This document shows positions 1 through 13,500 of a DNA stretch of 64,000 bases, piece after piece. This stretch comes from Lagopus muta. Taxonomy: Eukaryota; Chordata; Aves; Galliformes; Phasianidae. The stretch lies in NCBI RefSeq assembly GCF_023343835.1, contig NC_064447.1, forward strand, positions 2,852,001-2,916,000. The letters run 5' to 3'. The position numbers and the translations under genes were made by a program. The notes below the pieces were generated by a model, which was not told the origin of the DNA, made no database searches, and saw nothing but the letters and a program-made list of their open reading frames with translations. Each line of letters begins with the position of its first letter. Position 1 is the stretch's first letter.

Positions 1-130
1 TGGGAAGCCCTGATGCTGTGTTTCGTGCTGCGTACTCAAAAAGGGGGAAAATACTGTATTTGTGATCAAAGAGAGGAAGCCTTGAATGTGCTGGTGTTTC
101 TAATAAAAGCTGGTAAAACTGCTTGGATTG
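1..130 (+). other. 3' end of an upstream gene (last part of 3' UTR)
   Basis: A canonical AATAAA polyadenylation signal lies at 102-107 and no open frame is recognisable, so this looks like the tail of a + strand transcript entering from the left. In mammals CREBBP lies immediately upstream of TRAP1 on the same strand, so CREBBP is the natural candidate. That identity is inferred from synteny alone, because no coding sequence of the gene is in the window. Confidence 0.5.
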
Positions 131-940
131 AAGGATGCTTCCACCTGGCTGCTGAAGCAGAGCCTGACCCAACCCAGGCTCCTTGATTTCGGATCAGAGC
201 AGCAGGTGTGAGCAGGGAGGCACAGAGCTGAAGTGAAACATGCAGATGCAGAGCTTGGGTTGCAGATGAAGGAAGCTTGGCCTGCTTGGAGCCTGGGTAC
301 AGAACTCAGTGTGTCTCAAGTTGGGCTTGTTCAGGTCCTTGTTTTGATGGGGCTGTGCTGCTGGTAAGGAACGGCACTGCGGGAACACGAGCATCTACAG
401 TGCAAGGATGTGTTTGGTGCTGGGTCCTCGTGGCTGCAGGTGGTGGCTGAGGCCTCCTGCCTTACAGACTGCTGAATTCTGGAGGGAAAAGAGCTCAAAT
501 CTGAACGTTGAGCCGCAGCTCCTCGTTTCTACCTTTCCAATGCACTGTGCTTTCTGCTGCTGACCCAGCTTGCCACTGTGACAGCAAGGAGCCGTGAGCG
601 TGTTTCTTGTGGCAGATAACAGCAGCTGAGGTTTTATCTCCACGCTTTTTGCTGCTGCTTCTCCTGCATACTTCAGAGCAGGGGGGTGAGGGGCTGCCGG
701 CGGCAGCAGGCAGGAGGAGGAAGAGCCGTCCTGCAGGGCACGCAGCAGGTACAGAACGGTTGGGGACAGGACAGGAATCCCTTGCTGGAGCCAGGAGCGG
801 CCCATGGCTGCGGCAGCTCCATGTGCCTTTGGGTCAGCACGCAGGGAATAGAAACGAGCCTCAACAGAGCAAAGGATCCCCGCCAGATCACCTGGGGCCG
901 CAGGCTTCCTGCAGGAGGGCAGTTTGTGGCTCAATGGTCA
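131..940. other. Short intergenic spacer upstream of TRAP1
   Basis: This stretch lies between the upstream poly(A) signal and the TRAP1 CpG island. Several overlapping open frames on both strands exist but none resembles a protein family or ends at a convincing splice site. I see no RNA gene or repeat in it. GC and CpG content rise towards the right end. Confidence 0.45.
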
Positions 941-1431
941 GAACGGAACCAAAGCAGGAGGGCGGGGTGCAGCGTTCCACACGCGCGGCCCGGGCCGCAG
1001 CACGGCGGTGCGCTGCGATCAGACAGAGGCGGCGGCGAGGAGAGCAGGTGGGGGGAAACGGTTCGAACGGGCTCGGAAGTCATTCGGGGCTTGGGCACAA
1101 CGCGGGGGTTCCGAGGAGAGCAGGGGGTTTGTTCCAGGCGGAAGCGCAGCCCAGCGGAAGGCGCCGGCAGCGATGCAGAGGCTGCACCGGGATGACTGCA
1201 GCCGCCGCTAACAGCCGGCAGCGCCACGTGCGACAGCGGCGCCAGCCAGTGCGGAGGACGGGCTGCAGGCACGAGGCCCTGCGCGCGCGGCTTCGGACTC
1301 GCAGCGCTGCCTCTGCTACGCGCTCGCCGTTCCCTCGCGAAGGGATCGCGGGTGTCGGGCAGCGCCGCGCCGCCTCGGCGAGGCTCGGACGAACACCGCC
1401 CCGCCGCGGGGCGGGAAGGCGCAGCGGGAGG

Positions 1432-1439
1432 TGACGTCA
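1432..1439. promoter_or_regulatory. Full cAMP response element (TGACGTCA)
   Basis: A perfect 8-bp CRE palindrome, the CREB/ATF binding site, lies 79 bp upstream of the TRAP1 start codon inside the CpG island. A second identical copy begins 31 bp further on, about three helical turns away. Confidence 0.75.
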
Positions 1440-1462
1440 GTGGCGCGTCACGCTCTGACCCG

Positions 1463-1470
1463 TGACGTCA
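1463..1470. promoter_or_regulatory. Second full CRE (TGACGTCA) of the TRAP1 promoter
   Basis: This perfect CRE palindrome lies 48 bp upstream of the TRAP1 start codon. Together with the copy at 1432 it suggests CREB/ATF control of TRAP1. Binding is an inference from the motif. Confidence 0.75.
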
Positions 1471-1517
1471 TCACTACGCGCCGGGGGCAGCGGCGCCGCG
1501 TGAGGCGGGAGCGCGGC

Positions 1518-4500
1518 ATGGCGGCGGCTGTGGTGCGGAGTGGGCGGCGCCTCGCGGCTCTGCTGCGTGCCGGGACCGGGCTGCGGGTGCCCATAGGTGA
1601 GCGGGGCGCCGTGCCGTACCGCTCCGCTCCCGGGCCCGGTTGCGGCTGCGGCCCCGGGCCTTGCCCGGCGCTGGGGCGGCGGAGCCCCGTTCGCACGAAG
1701 CACTCACGCCCAGCGGCGGGGCTCCGCGTGCCGTCCGGGCCGTTCCGCGGGAGCGCGTCTGTGCGGGCTGCGGCGAGACGCGGCGAAGGAAACCGTGCGG
1801 CGTGTCGGGCTGCTGTGGGGCGTCCTCGTGCGGCGCTTCTGGGCCGTGCGGGGTGAAAACGGGCACTGGAGGAGCGGACAGGCCGGGAGCGCAGCCTCCT
1901 CCCCGGGGCTGTGCGGGACGCAGCCGCGCTCCTCTTGTTCTGTGTGAGCGCCTCGTCCTCTTTGCAGGAGCGCCTTCGGGCTCGTGGCTGCACGGGGATG
2001 AAGTTGTTGTGGTAATAGCGCCCGCTGGCCTCAATTCTGTGCGGTCTGAGCTGAGCGCTGCCTGGCGCTCAGTGACCCGCCGTGCATTTCGAGCTGCCGT
2101 TGTTGGGTTGGCTGCGTGCCCGGTGCGAGGGCCGCTTCCTGGGGTACGGCTGAGCTCAGGAGACACAGGGATCTGGAGGCTTCTTCCCTTTGCGCTGCAC
2201 AGCGCCGTGCACGAGGCTCAGAGAGGTGCCTGCCCCACTGACACACAGGTGGGGTGGCGATGGGGCGCACGGGAAGCTGTGGGACTGTGGCAGTGCTCAG
2301 CATCTGATGAATTGCACCCAGAGGTCTGAGCTGCCCTCAGTGCTCAGCCGAGGTTTGAGCTGGGCCTTCCATCCATCCCCTGCTCCTCATTCTGTGTGTT
2401 GCTTTACCTTGGTAACTCAGGATGCTTTCTCGTTTGCTTTTCTGAGCTGCTAATTGTGAATTTGTCTCCAGAAGCACCTGGAGCTTTTTCCTGCTGCCAG
2501 GCGAAGGCTTCGCAGGAGAGAAATGGTTTGAAAGCCTTGCAGCTTGCACTTAATGAGCCTTGGCTGCCTGACACGGGACAGGCTGTTAATTAAGGGTGAT
2601 AAGGCCAGATGTTGCACAGATCCCAGAGTAACTTCTAAACTGATGAGTGGTGATTTGTTATTGCGCTTTAGTGGTGGGGAGACAAAAAAAGAACATAAAT
2701 ACATGAAAAAGTATAGATAGTTTGTGGAGACAGCTGGTGTTTGTGGGCTGGGGGTGCACTGCTCAGCCCCGGGGCCTTGCTGCTTTAGCTCTGACAACAG
2801 AAAGCACCCTGAGGTTGGTGTGGAGCTGCTCGTGGTTTGCTGCTCCTCTGGATGTCGGTGAGGAAGCAGCATTCCCTCTGTTATCTGCTCACCAGGGAGC
2901 TTGTCTTGCATGTGTGCATACATACAAGTGCCGTGTTTCCTGATGTTCTACAGCATCTGGTGTGGGCATAAAATCTGCAAGCGCCGAGCTGCCTCAGGCC
3001 TTTCTCTCTGCAGCACAGCCACAGCTCTGCGTGTCCCACAGCTGCAGCCACACGAGCTGCTCTGTGTTCTGCATGGACCCAGCAAAGGCAGCCAGGGAGG
3101 GGTAAGGATGAGTCCTGTGGTACTGGGACAGGTTTGTGGTGCCGAGAGCGAGCAGTTTGTGTGGGAGGTGCTCAGATGCATGAAGGGCTACTGGTGTGCT
3201 CTTTTCTCGTGCCTCTCCTCCTGACAGAGCCCAGCTCCTCTGTGCTCTGGGTTTGGCTGGGGAAGGCCCACACTCACTCCTCCTGTCCTGCCCTGGGCCC
3301 AGCACAGCTGAGTGCTGCAGCCGGCACTTGGGCACTTGAGAAACAACCCCCAGTACTTGGCATTGGGCAGCTCTGTAGTGCTGGGAATGGTTTTCTTGTG
3401 TCCTGCTCTGGCTCTAGTTCCATCTCCCAGCACAGGGAAGACTTCAGTTCACCTGAGCATCGTGAAGTGAGGGCTGGAAGTAGGAGAAAAGGGAATCCCA
3501 CTTCTTAATGAGACTTGTGCTGTTTCCTGACTTCTTGTTTTCCATGTGCTGCTTATCCCAGAGCTGGCTTGGTTGGAAGATGTAATCCCAGTGCTGTTAG
3601 CTGTGCTCTGATGGTCACAGACCCAGTGTTTGTTGCCACGAAGGAGCTGCTCAGCTGACTCTCACTGGCAAAGCGGGGCTTGGTGGAGTTGCCCTGAGGT
3701 TTGGGAGCTTGCAGAGGAACTGAGTGCTGTTGGAGGGATGAAAATGAGCAAAAGGAAATGAATTTTGTTAGCTTGGTATCCAGAGAAGGTAACAATGGAG
3801 GTTGCAGAATGCCTCTTCCTCCCCATTTAATTTATGGTGGAAGTTAGAAATTGCATCTTCTGACGAGGATTTTTGTTCAGAGGGTGCTGCTGCTTCTGAT
3901 TCACACTGAAATATCTTGAATTGTGTGTTCTAGCAAAAGGACCAGCATGCCTCCAAAGAGAAGGACTCCATTCTTGGAGGCTCCCACACCACATTCCTGC
4001 TGCCTGCATTTCTGCTTGCCGGACGTACAGCACGCAGACGGCAGAGAGCAAGGAAGAAGAGCCTCTGCACACCATCATCAGCAACACAGAGAATGTGAAA
4101 GGTGGGCATGAATGCTGCTGTCCTGTGGGAGCATTCCTGAGCTGCAGGCAGAGCCAGAGCAGTGTGAAAATGTTGCCTGGGTGTAACTGTGCACTGCAGG
4201 GAGGTGCTTTAAAGCAAAGCCACGTGAGTTATTTGTGCACAGAAACACCATCTTGGCTCTGTGCTCCCATTGTTTTATCTTGCAAGTATTTCTGCAGCTT
4301 GCAGGCTGTGGAGCCCCAGTAGGGTTCGTGTGCTGCTCCTACTGCTGCCCACAGCCCAGCTTAGCCCCCATCACAGGGGAACATAGGTGCCCACCAGCAA
4401 GGCACTACAGACGTGTGGTGGGTGGATCATGGCTTTCCCTGTGTGGCTCTGGGGTTCTCTGATGCCTCTAGCAGGAGAAATGCTGTTTTTAAAAAGCCAA

Positions 4501-7500
4501 GGATGGTTTTTTCAGCTGAGGTATTGTGTTGTGTTTGTCTCTTTCTGGGTCCCTACCTGCATAAGTGACTCCCAAGCATGCCCCACAGAGACACTGGAGA
4601 ATCTGGATGTTTCTGTTTAAGGCTTAGAGAGCTGTTTGGGCATGAGAAATGCCAGCTTAGAGCTGTAGAAGCTCTCAGAGCAGGGCACATGCAGGTGGAG
4701 TCTGGGAAGTGTATGGAAGGTGGGCTGTAAGCTACAGGAGATGCTTCAGAAAGTGTGTGGGGTTGCAAGGAGGCACACGTTAGGAGCAAGGGGAATTGGA
4801 ATCAGTTTTCACTTGGGCTTTACTGATTGCAGTCTGGAGTTTGTGACCAACATGCAGTGAGTCTTGAGGTCTGCCTGAAAGGAGCTGAGGTGCAGAGGCC
4901 AAGTGTCTGCTTGGCAAGCGTGCTGCCTCGTTAGGGGTGTGTGAACAGCAGCTTTGGTGTCACCCCTTTGAAGCCACAGCTGCCTGTGTTCAGTCCTGCT
5001 TCATGGCAGCCGAAGCACATGGTGAGAAGGCAGTTTTGCCTTTCTTCCCACAGGAAAGTGATCAAGCACCTTACGTGTGTGTTTGTGATTTTATTCTAGG
5101 CGCAGCCTCCAAGCATGAGTTTCAGGCTGAAACAAAGAAACTGCTGGATATTGTTGCCCGTTCCTTGTACTCGGAGAAGGAGGTAGGGCACCTCTACCTG
5201 CCCAGAGCTGGCAGATTTTCTGTTGTTGAAGCCCTGTCTGTGTCATGGGTTATATCCCCCATACTCACTCAGTTTCCCAGCAAATCCTGTGCTATTCACA
5301 TCCCACATTTTCTTGAATGTGGTTTTCTTAAGACACCTTCAGAATGTGTTTTGAAAAGGAGATCTAAGTATGGCCGGGGTGCCTCTGTGCTCCTCAGAAC
5401 CTCAGCCCTTCACCAGTGAGCTCAGAGCAGCCCTTCTCCTGGCAGATAATGGGGAAAGGCTGTTACCTTTCAGCGGGCTGGGAATTAGTTTGTGGGTGGG
5501 CATTGAGTTCCACAGCTGCTGGGAGCTCTGTGCAGTGAGCAAAGCTGGGCTGTGCTGTCAGGTTGGGTCTTCCTCAGGTGTTCATCCGGGAGCTGATCTC
5601 CAATGGCAGCGATGCGCTGGAGAAGCTGCGTCATCGGCTCATGGCAGAAGGGAAGGCCTTGCCAGAGATGGAGATTCACCTGCAGACGGACAGTGGGAAG
5701 GGAACCATCACCATCCAGGTACCTTCTTTGGTAACAGGAGAGTGCTGTTCCTCACTGCTCTTACCTCTGGGTTTGGTGGGAGACTGGTGGAAGCTGAGTG
5801 GCAGTGCAGTCCCTTGGATTCTCAAGCCTGCCTGAAGCAGAGTTCTGCCCTCAGCTGGACGATGCTTCATGGGGCTGTAACTTCTGGATCAGTTTATCTG
5901 TTTCCTCACTTGTCCCTGTGGAAAAATTTGTTTCTAATTGTTTTCTATTCAGGAACTCCCAGTCGTGTTTCTCCCAGTATCTTTTCTGGTGCACTTCCTG
6001 GGTTATATGTGCACTTCTTACTAGTAGAAAAGCTGGGATCCTGGTTTCATTGTGACCTTTGGGTAGGAATTCTCCTCAAGGCTGAGGTGTTGCATGGCAG
6101 CTCCTTACCTCCCACATGGGTCGCTGGGAAAGAAGCCAGGGTGGTGGTCAGAACCTCCACTGCTCGTCATCTCTGCATATTCCCGCTTCAGGTGATTTTG
6201 TGTTTGGTGTTTTTGTGGCAAAGATGTTAATGCAAAGAAGGCAAGCCATCAGCTTTCCTCGTGGACGGTGTCAGCTGTGGGAGTGCAGCTTTGTTCTATT
6301 CTCAGGAGAACAGAGAATGAAGCAGACAGCAGTGAGGAGTGGCGGGAGCAGTCCAGAAGAGATGTGGCGCAGACAAAGCACGCGATGCAGTGTTTTTCAT
6401 GTGTGACAAAAGCAGTCACTGTTAGAGGCTGCTCAGTTATTTTATACTTCTGTCTCTTTGCCAAACAAGCAGCTGTGGTTGCCATGGGGATGCTGGTGAT
6501 TGTTAGTGGGCAACGTGGTTGTCAACCCAAAGATTCTCAAATCAGGATGCAGAAGCTTTGCTTCCCCTCTCACACCTGGCTCCTGCATTCCTCTGGCTGC
6601 TGTATAACACTGATTCATTAAGGAGCTCTCACTTAGGGATGATTCCCTGCTTGAAGTCATCTTGCTCTTGTCTTTCCCTTCTGCCATCGTAGTGCACACA
6701 TCACTTCTGACCCCATCCAGACATGCTTACAGCTTGTGGCTGTGCAAGCTGTCCTCTTTTTTGGCTGGGAGGCCTGTTTGCCCACCTTTCAGACTGGATG
6801 TGTTTGACATCATACCCAATTAGAGCTGCTAGGGATTTGTCTTTTTATAACGCCCTATCTGGCTGTCTGTGCATCTCTAATGCGACTAAATGAGTCTTAA
6901 CTAGCAAGCCTTTAACTGCAGAAACACCGTGCTTCGAGAGAGAGAACAGCACTGCTCCAATCTCATTTAATAGATTTGCCTTCTCAGTAGTGCCTAAAGC
7001 TCCTTATCTCCAGCAAGGGCTCTATTTATAACCTCTTGAAGAAATGTACAGAATATATAAAGATTGCTCGGACCAAGCCTCGTTCAGAACAGTTCCCTAC
7101 CTTCCAGGAATGTGAAGGTGCAAAAGAATTTGCCTGCAGTGGTTGAGACAGAGATGGACGTGCCTCATAGTCACCATTTTGTTTGCTGCACACATTTAGA
7201 CTCGCTAGGGCAGAAGCAGGAGGTCTGGTGTCCCACTTTTCTCTGGGAAGGTTCCTGTTGTCTCACACTGACCCCCCAGTCCTTGTTCTCAGGTTTTTGT
7301 GCTGTTCTGTGCCTATGGAGCTGGTGAATCTTGCCTTCTCTCCCATTCCAAGCCGTGTGGCATCTCTGTGACACTCCGTGCCCCTGTAACAGGACCATCT
7401 CCGGGGGGTGATCATTTAGTTCCAGTGAAGGACAGCATTCATTTCTGTTAAGTGACTGCGGTTCTGCTTGCTTCTCTGCCAGGACCTCAGCTGTAAGCAT

Positions 7501-10500
7501 TGCAGGACTCAGAGATTTAATTAAATGTCCTCGTTGAGGGATATCCTCCCTAAGCATTGCCATCGTTGTGTCTGCTAAGAGAGAAGTGCTGTGTGTGGGT
7601 CTTCAGCAGTTCAGTGCAGGGGCAGCCACCCATCCCAAGGGTTTGGTGCGGGTGGAAGCTGGGTCTGTGCAGCTGTGCTGTGCTACCAGGCTGCAGCAGG
7701 GAGCCCTGCAGGGTCCTTAGCTGCATGCAGCATCCATCTGCTGCTTGGGTGTGGGGGAGCAGGGTGAGTAGAAGTGGAGGTGGAGGGGTGAGGCTCTCTG
7801 TGCTTAGCTGAGCTTGGGGTGAAGCTTAGAGATGCGTGCCTCTGATTGCAGGGCTGGATTAGAGCTTCCAGGTGTTGCATTGTCTTTAACCAAAAAGCCA
7901 GGGGTCTGCACATGCACATGCATCTCGAATAACCTGTGGCTAAAGAGGTGGAGAATCTTCTGTTTTCTTCCTCTTTGTGCCAGAATAAGAACATGTCACA
8001 TTTAAATAGGGGAAATTTAGCGTGCGTGAAAGGAAATGCTTTACTGAACAGCAGGCATTTGGACCTGGATGGATGGAAGCTGAGTCTGCTGCAGCACTCG
8101 GCGTTGTTGTGGATGAAGTTGCAGTGTTACGAGATGGCGTTGGAAAGGAAGCAAAACCTGGGGCTCTTCCTTTAGACTGCTGCCCTGTTCTGGGCTTCAA
8201 GCGTTCTTTCAGGTACAACTGTGGCCAAGGCAGCAGGCTGTTGAGTTAATTGATTGTTTTGTATAACGAGGCTCTGTAATTCCTTAGGTTGGTCTCAGGT
8301 GATGAGCAGAGATAATGGTACTTAACCCAGGTTCTTGTTTACCAGCTAAACTGAGCAATTTGTTAATTTGAACTCGATTTGTTGCTGTGATTGTGTACAG
8401 TTTTCTAATTTACCAAATATTACAGTGCAAAAGCAAGAACTGTGATGAGACTGGTACTGGGGCCGAGGATGTTCTTTTGAGGAGGACAGGGGAGTCCTTA
8501 GGGCTGTGGGGCAAACAAAGCAGGTGATGAATGCAGCCATCCAGCTGAAACCACACAGAATGGTCTCTGCAAACTTCCACCACGCACAGCAGGAAGGTTG
8601 GAACAAAGCGCAGGGAAAGCACAGAGGTGCAGTGCAGAGGAGCAGTGCTGTAGGGTGGCACTGGGGCTGCCCTGAGAAGTCCCAGGACAGTTGAACCAGG
8701 TGGGTAGGTTGCAGCTCAGCAGAGCAGCAGGTGGGCTTCTGTAATTAGCTGCCAGCTAATGAGGTGTCCGTGCCCTGAGTCCTGTGCTGTGCTGCTCAGC
8801 AGCTGGTTCTCAGCTGTGAAGCTGTGTGCAAAGCTGCACGCTTTGAACTCTGAACGTATCCCTCATGTTTGGTGACTTGTGGAGGTCTGCAGCCTGTCGG
8901 CTCTATGGCTGTACGACCAGCTCTGCTCCCACCGCCATTCTTAGGAAGGTAAAACTTTCCTGGAGCCTGGAGGGAGGACTTGAAGCCATCTATGTGGGAA
9001 TGAAGCTGTAATGGTGGTAGAGCGCAGTTCTGCTGCCTGATCACAGCTCAGAGGTATTTGCAGAGCTACAGACAGCCCAGCACTGGGAGCAGCTCCATCT
9101 GCTGAAGGCAGCTGTGCAGCGCAGCACTGAACCTGGCTGCAGGAAGCACAGGTGCTGCAGGAGCAGTGTGAATCTCAGTGGGGATCCCCTCTGAATCCAC
9201 TCAGGAGTTCTCCTGCCTTAGGAAACGCCAACATCCCTGCTTGGCCATCAGCACATGCTTTCTGCTTCCCCTATGAACAGCCCAGCGGTGCTCTTTGCTC
9301 GTTGCATTCACCCTCATCAGCTTGGACTCCAGTTTTTGTCCTTAAGCATTTTGCAGTAAGTTTGGCTGGGAATTAAATAGCCAAATATATTCATGGGGTA
9401 TTTTTTTAACAGAGTGGAATTTGGGAATGACGTGCTGCGCTATAAATAGGAGCGGATCAGAGGAGTTAAGTGTGTTCTGCTCAGGGTCTGGCACGAACCA
9501 AACCTGAACCAGATGCTGAAAACATTTTTTTTTCTGCGCTTCTATTTTTTTCCGGGGGAAAGGAACCGTGTCAAATTCCTGAGGTTGTGCCATAATCTGT
9601 TTGTTTGTCCTGGCTTTTCATCTCCTGTGCTGTTACCTGGCATCATTCGTCTTCTCAAACAAGATGAGTGTGGTTGCCCTCACTGTGTGTAATCCTGTGG
9701 AAGGTACTGCTGGGCTGCAAGGTGGGGGGATGCAGAGCAACGTCTGCTCACACAGCACCTCGCTTGGTAATCTCACAGGTTGTCCACTGTTTGGGCATTT
9801 GGTGTTCTTAAGCACCAGATTAAAATGTTTATATTAGTATTAATTACACCACCTTACTTTACTGGTAAATAGGTCCACTGAGTGCCCCATATGGGTGGTA
9901 GAGGCATGCTGTGCATGAGATCTCCCTGCATCCCACCCCAAGCCATCTCACAGTAGTTGGTTCCAGACAAACTCATTTTGCTGAGTCCAGCACACCAAAC
10001 TGCCACCCCTGCATCAGTGAAGTGTGAGTGTGTCAGTATTTGGGATGCACGCGGTGCTGCCAGCTTTGACAGCTGCTTGCAGGTACGTGAGGAGAGCTGA
10101 GCTCTTCCCATCGACAGGAATCACCTTTCACTCAGCCAGTTGTGCTGCTGCCATCTTACTGAGCTCAGAGAACGTGGCACAGAGCACCGCAAGGTGAGGA
10201 GCTTCCAGCTGGGATGCAGCACTGCAGCTCTCAGGGTCGGGGACCTGAATGCTGACAGGTCTGTTCTCATGTTTTTGGAGCACGGGCAAAAGGGGGGGCA
10301 GGAAAAGACAGGGACTGTATGAAGATGAATGAATGTGGTCCTTGTAGCCAGGAGCCTGCATTGCCTGAGGTCTGAGGGATTCGCTGCTCTGCCGCTGCTG
10401 GCTGGAAGTAAGCTGCATCTCATTGCTCCTCACCTCTCCTGTGTATTGGCACAGGAATGGGATGGAGTGTTCGTGCACAGCTCCTTGTGCAGGGAGGCTG

Positions 10501-13500
10501 AGACCTGGGCTGAGGTTGCTTTCCAACACTGGCATGCAGTGTTGTTAGTGGTGCAGAAACCAGCCTGTCTTGACAGGTTTTTGTGTTGTCTCCACGTAAT
10601 ACTTGAGTTTCTAAACGTCTTGGTGGTTTATGGCCACAAAGCAGCTGTGGCCCCTGCTCTGAGCCTTTTGAGTCTGCTGTCCTGCCCTGGTGCAGGTGTT
10701 GTCACAGCTGAAAGCTGCTGTTGCATTTACTGCTTGACTGGCTGGAAGAGACTGTTGATCAGAAGGAGAAGTTGCTTGGGTTCTGTTTGCTACAGCAATT
10801 CTCTACTGTTATTTCAGCGGCTGTTGCTGTTTGTTTTCAGGACACAGGCATTGGGATGACCCAGGAGGAGCTTGTTTCTAACCTTGGTACCATTGCTCGA
10901 TCAGGCTCAAAGGTAATTCAGGGTGAGGTGCCCCTTCTTTCCCTTAGAAAAGGCTTCTCCACTTACAGCCACATTTGTTCTCCCTGTAATTTCTTACTCT
11001 GTCTCTTCCCTTGGCCCCCAGCCCAGCTGGGAAATTACAACCCTCCTGGAAGGTGAAACCTTCCCATGGAGTCTTCTAGCCCACAATGGTCTCTGCTGTG
11101 TGCCAGGGAGACCTGTGGTACCAAAGCTGCTCTAATGGGCCCTGTGTGCAATGCTGCTGCACCTGGCTGCCCTCGCTCCCAGAGGTAACTGCCTTCATCC
11201 ACGAGCCATGTCTGTGCAGGGAGACAGGCTCATTTGGTGTTCCCATTGCATCCGTGAGGGCACCAGCTGTGTCCTTGTGCTGGCAAATTGTTGTATGTAT
11301 TTAGCTGATACTTTTTTTTCCTATCTCTGGAGTCACCACTCTGAGGTTGTTTGCTCCTCATTCACCGAGCCCTTGCTCGTTTTCCTTTCCTGCTAGTTGC
11401 AGTGCACGTTGCCCCCCTTTTCCAGAGATGCAGTCATTGCATGGTGGTTTATGTGTCCTCCTTTGTTCCTTCAGGCATTTCTGGATGCACTGCAGAGCCA
11501 AGCTGAAGCCAGCAGTAAAATAATTGGCCAGTTTGGAGTAGGCTTTTACTCAGCCTTCATGGTGGCTGATAAAGTGGAGGTGTTCTCACAGTCTGCGGAG
11601 CCGGGGAGCCTGGGCTACCACTGGTCTTCAGATGGGTAAGGCTGCAGGGGGGGATGGAAGCATCCAGGGGCTGTGTCCAGATCAGGCACAAGCTGAAAGC
11701 TGTGCAAAGCAAGATGGGGCTTGTGTGTTCTTTCGTGGCTGGGTTTACTGCCTTACATCCTGCTCAGGTTACACATGGCAAGAAAGTGTGGCCAAATGTG
11801 CCAGGGTGAACAGGGACAAACTTGCTTTGTTACAGTAGGTGTGTATGGACAAAGCAAGTACCTGCCTCTCCAGTGCCTTCCCTTCTGGCAGGCGGGTGGC
11901 TTTGCAGTGCTCCAAACCTACTGTCTTTAGGCTGGCTGATCCTTGGCTTTTTGCTTGAGGGCAGCAGGCAGGGCTCATGCAATGCTCTGCAGGCACGGTT
12001 GGGTCCATGTGCTCAGCCTTTGCTTCTTGCTCACAAGTTGCAAACGTTTGTGACAGCAGAGCTGTGCAGTGCTGCACCAAGTTGAAATTGGAGCTCCTAG
12101 GAATGAGGAGCTCTGCATCCCTTCACCATCTCCTAGAAATAAAGTATTTACTGAGTTATTTCAATTATTGAAAAAATATGTTGTAACTGAGACTGCAGAC
12201 TGCTTTGGGGTATGAGCAAGCTGATGTGCACTGCAGTCTGTATTTCTGTACGATCTGAAGGCTTGTCTGTTGTCATTCTTGCATGGCATTCACTTGGCAG
12301 AATGGTAGGAATGGTCACCCAGAACATGCTGTCTCTACTAAAGCACAGCTTCTTTTCATTGCAACAAGCTGTGGCTGAAGGTTAGGCCTGTGCAAGCTGC
12401 AGTTTGCTTGAAGTTTGTTTCCTTTTCTGTAGAGGCTACTGGTCTGCAGAGAGCTGTGTCCTGGGGCCCAGGTTCTCCATAGAAAGACAGCTACGCTCTC
12501 TGGGGAGTTCTCTGACAGGCACAGAGAACATTCTGACGTCCAAGATGTTTTTTTTTCCCCTTTTCCTCTTGGTGCTGAAGTGTTGTGCGAGCTGCCAGTT
12601 TAATTACACGTCCCGCAGTGGATGTGGCTGAGGCACAGGCTGACACGGGTTCTGTTTCTAATCCTAGCTCAGGAATGTTTGAGATCGCAGAAGCATCTGG
12701 TGTCAGAACCGGGACTAAGATTATTATACATCTGAAAGAAGACTGCAAGGAGTTTGCAAATGAAGACCGAGTCAAGGGTGAGTGGAGGAGGGAAGTGCTG
12801 CTGTGTGCTGTGGATGTGTGGGACCTGCTGGTTCTCGATGGCTGGGAGGTGAACTCACAGTGTTATTCCTCTCCTGCAGCACCGTTCACTGAAGGAATTC
12901 TTACTCTGTTGGTTTCACCAACATGACTCTTCAGTGTCTTTTTTTTTCCGTTCCAGAGGTGGTGACAAAATACAGCAACTTCATCAGCTTCCCTCTGTAT
13001 CTCAACGGGAGACGAATGAACACATTGCAGGTGAGAAGGATGGCTATGGGCAGCTTGCTCGTGGAGTCCATTGTAATCCTCTGCTGGAGGCAGGAAACAA
13101 AGCTGCTGCTGCTGTCCCTGGCAGTCAGGGGAGGGCTGTCCTGAGCACTGCAGGCCATGCAGTGACAAGTTAATTAAAGCAAGAGGAGGCAATCTGATGC
13201 AAGCCGTGCCTGATGCTGCTATTTTGTATTTGAGAGAGCGTTTGTAGACTGGCAAAGCAGTTTTTATTTAGAGGTACCTTCCAGGTTCTTTCCCAGTCCA
13301 CGTGATTATGTCAATGCTTTATAATACTACTTTTAACTGTTGAAGCCAGATAGCATGTCAGTGTGTGCTGACACCTCTTGCTGTTGTTTTTTCCGCCCTT
13401 CTTGGGTTAGCCAACATTGGTGAATGGTTGGTTTTCCTGGTGGTTTAGCTCACCACCTCATTTTCTGCTTAGCTCTTTGACTGACCATGTAATCATACAG

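Larger units (their letters stand above)
950..1960 (+). promoter_or_regulatory. TRAP1: CpG-island promoter of TRAP1
   Basis: The sequence becomes very GC-rich with frequent CpG dinucleotides, no TATA box, and the TRAP1 start codon near its centre at 1518. It spans the 5' flank, exon 1 and the start of intron 1. The start-codon context itself contains a YY1-like ATGGCGGC. The exact transcription start cannot be read from sequence alone. Confidence 0.8.

Noticed and set aside
607-1434. 275-codon + strand open frame ahead of TRAP1
   Set aside because: It runs through the CpG island, is Arg/Gly/Ala-rich as expected from GC composition, matches no family and overlaps equally long frames on both strands.
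8280-8360. Possible C/D-box snoRNA in TRAP1 intron 4
   Set aside because: GTGATGA and CTGA boxes are present at a suitable distance, but the flanks do not form a terminal stem and no D' or C' box is convincing.
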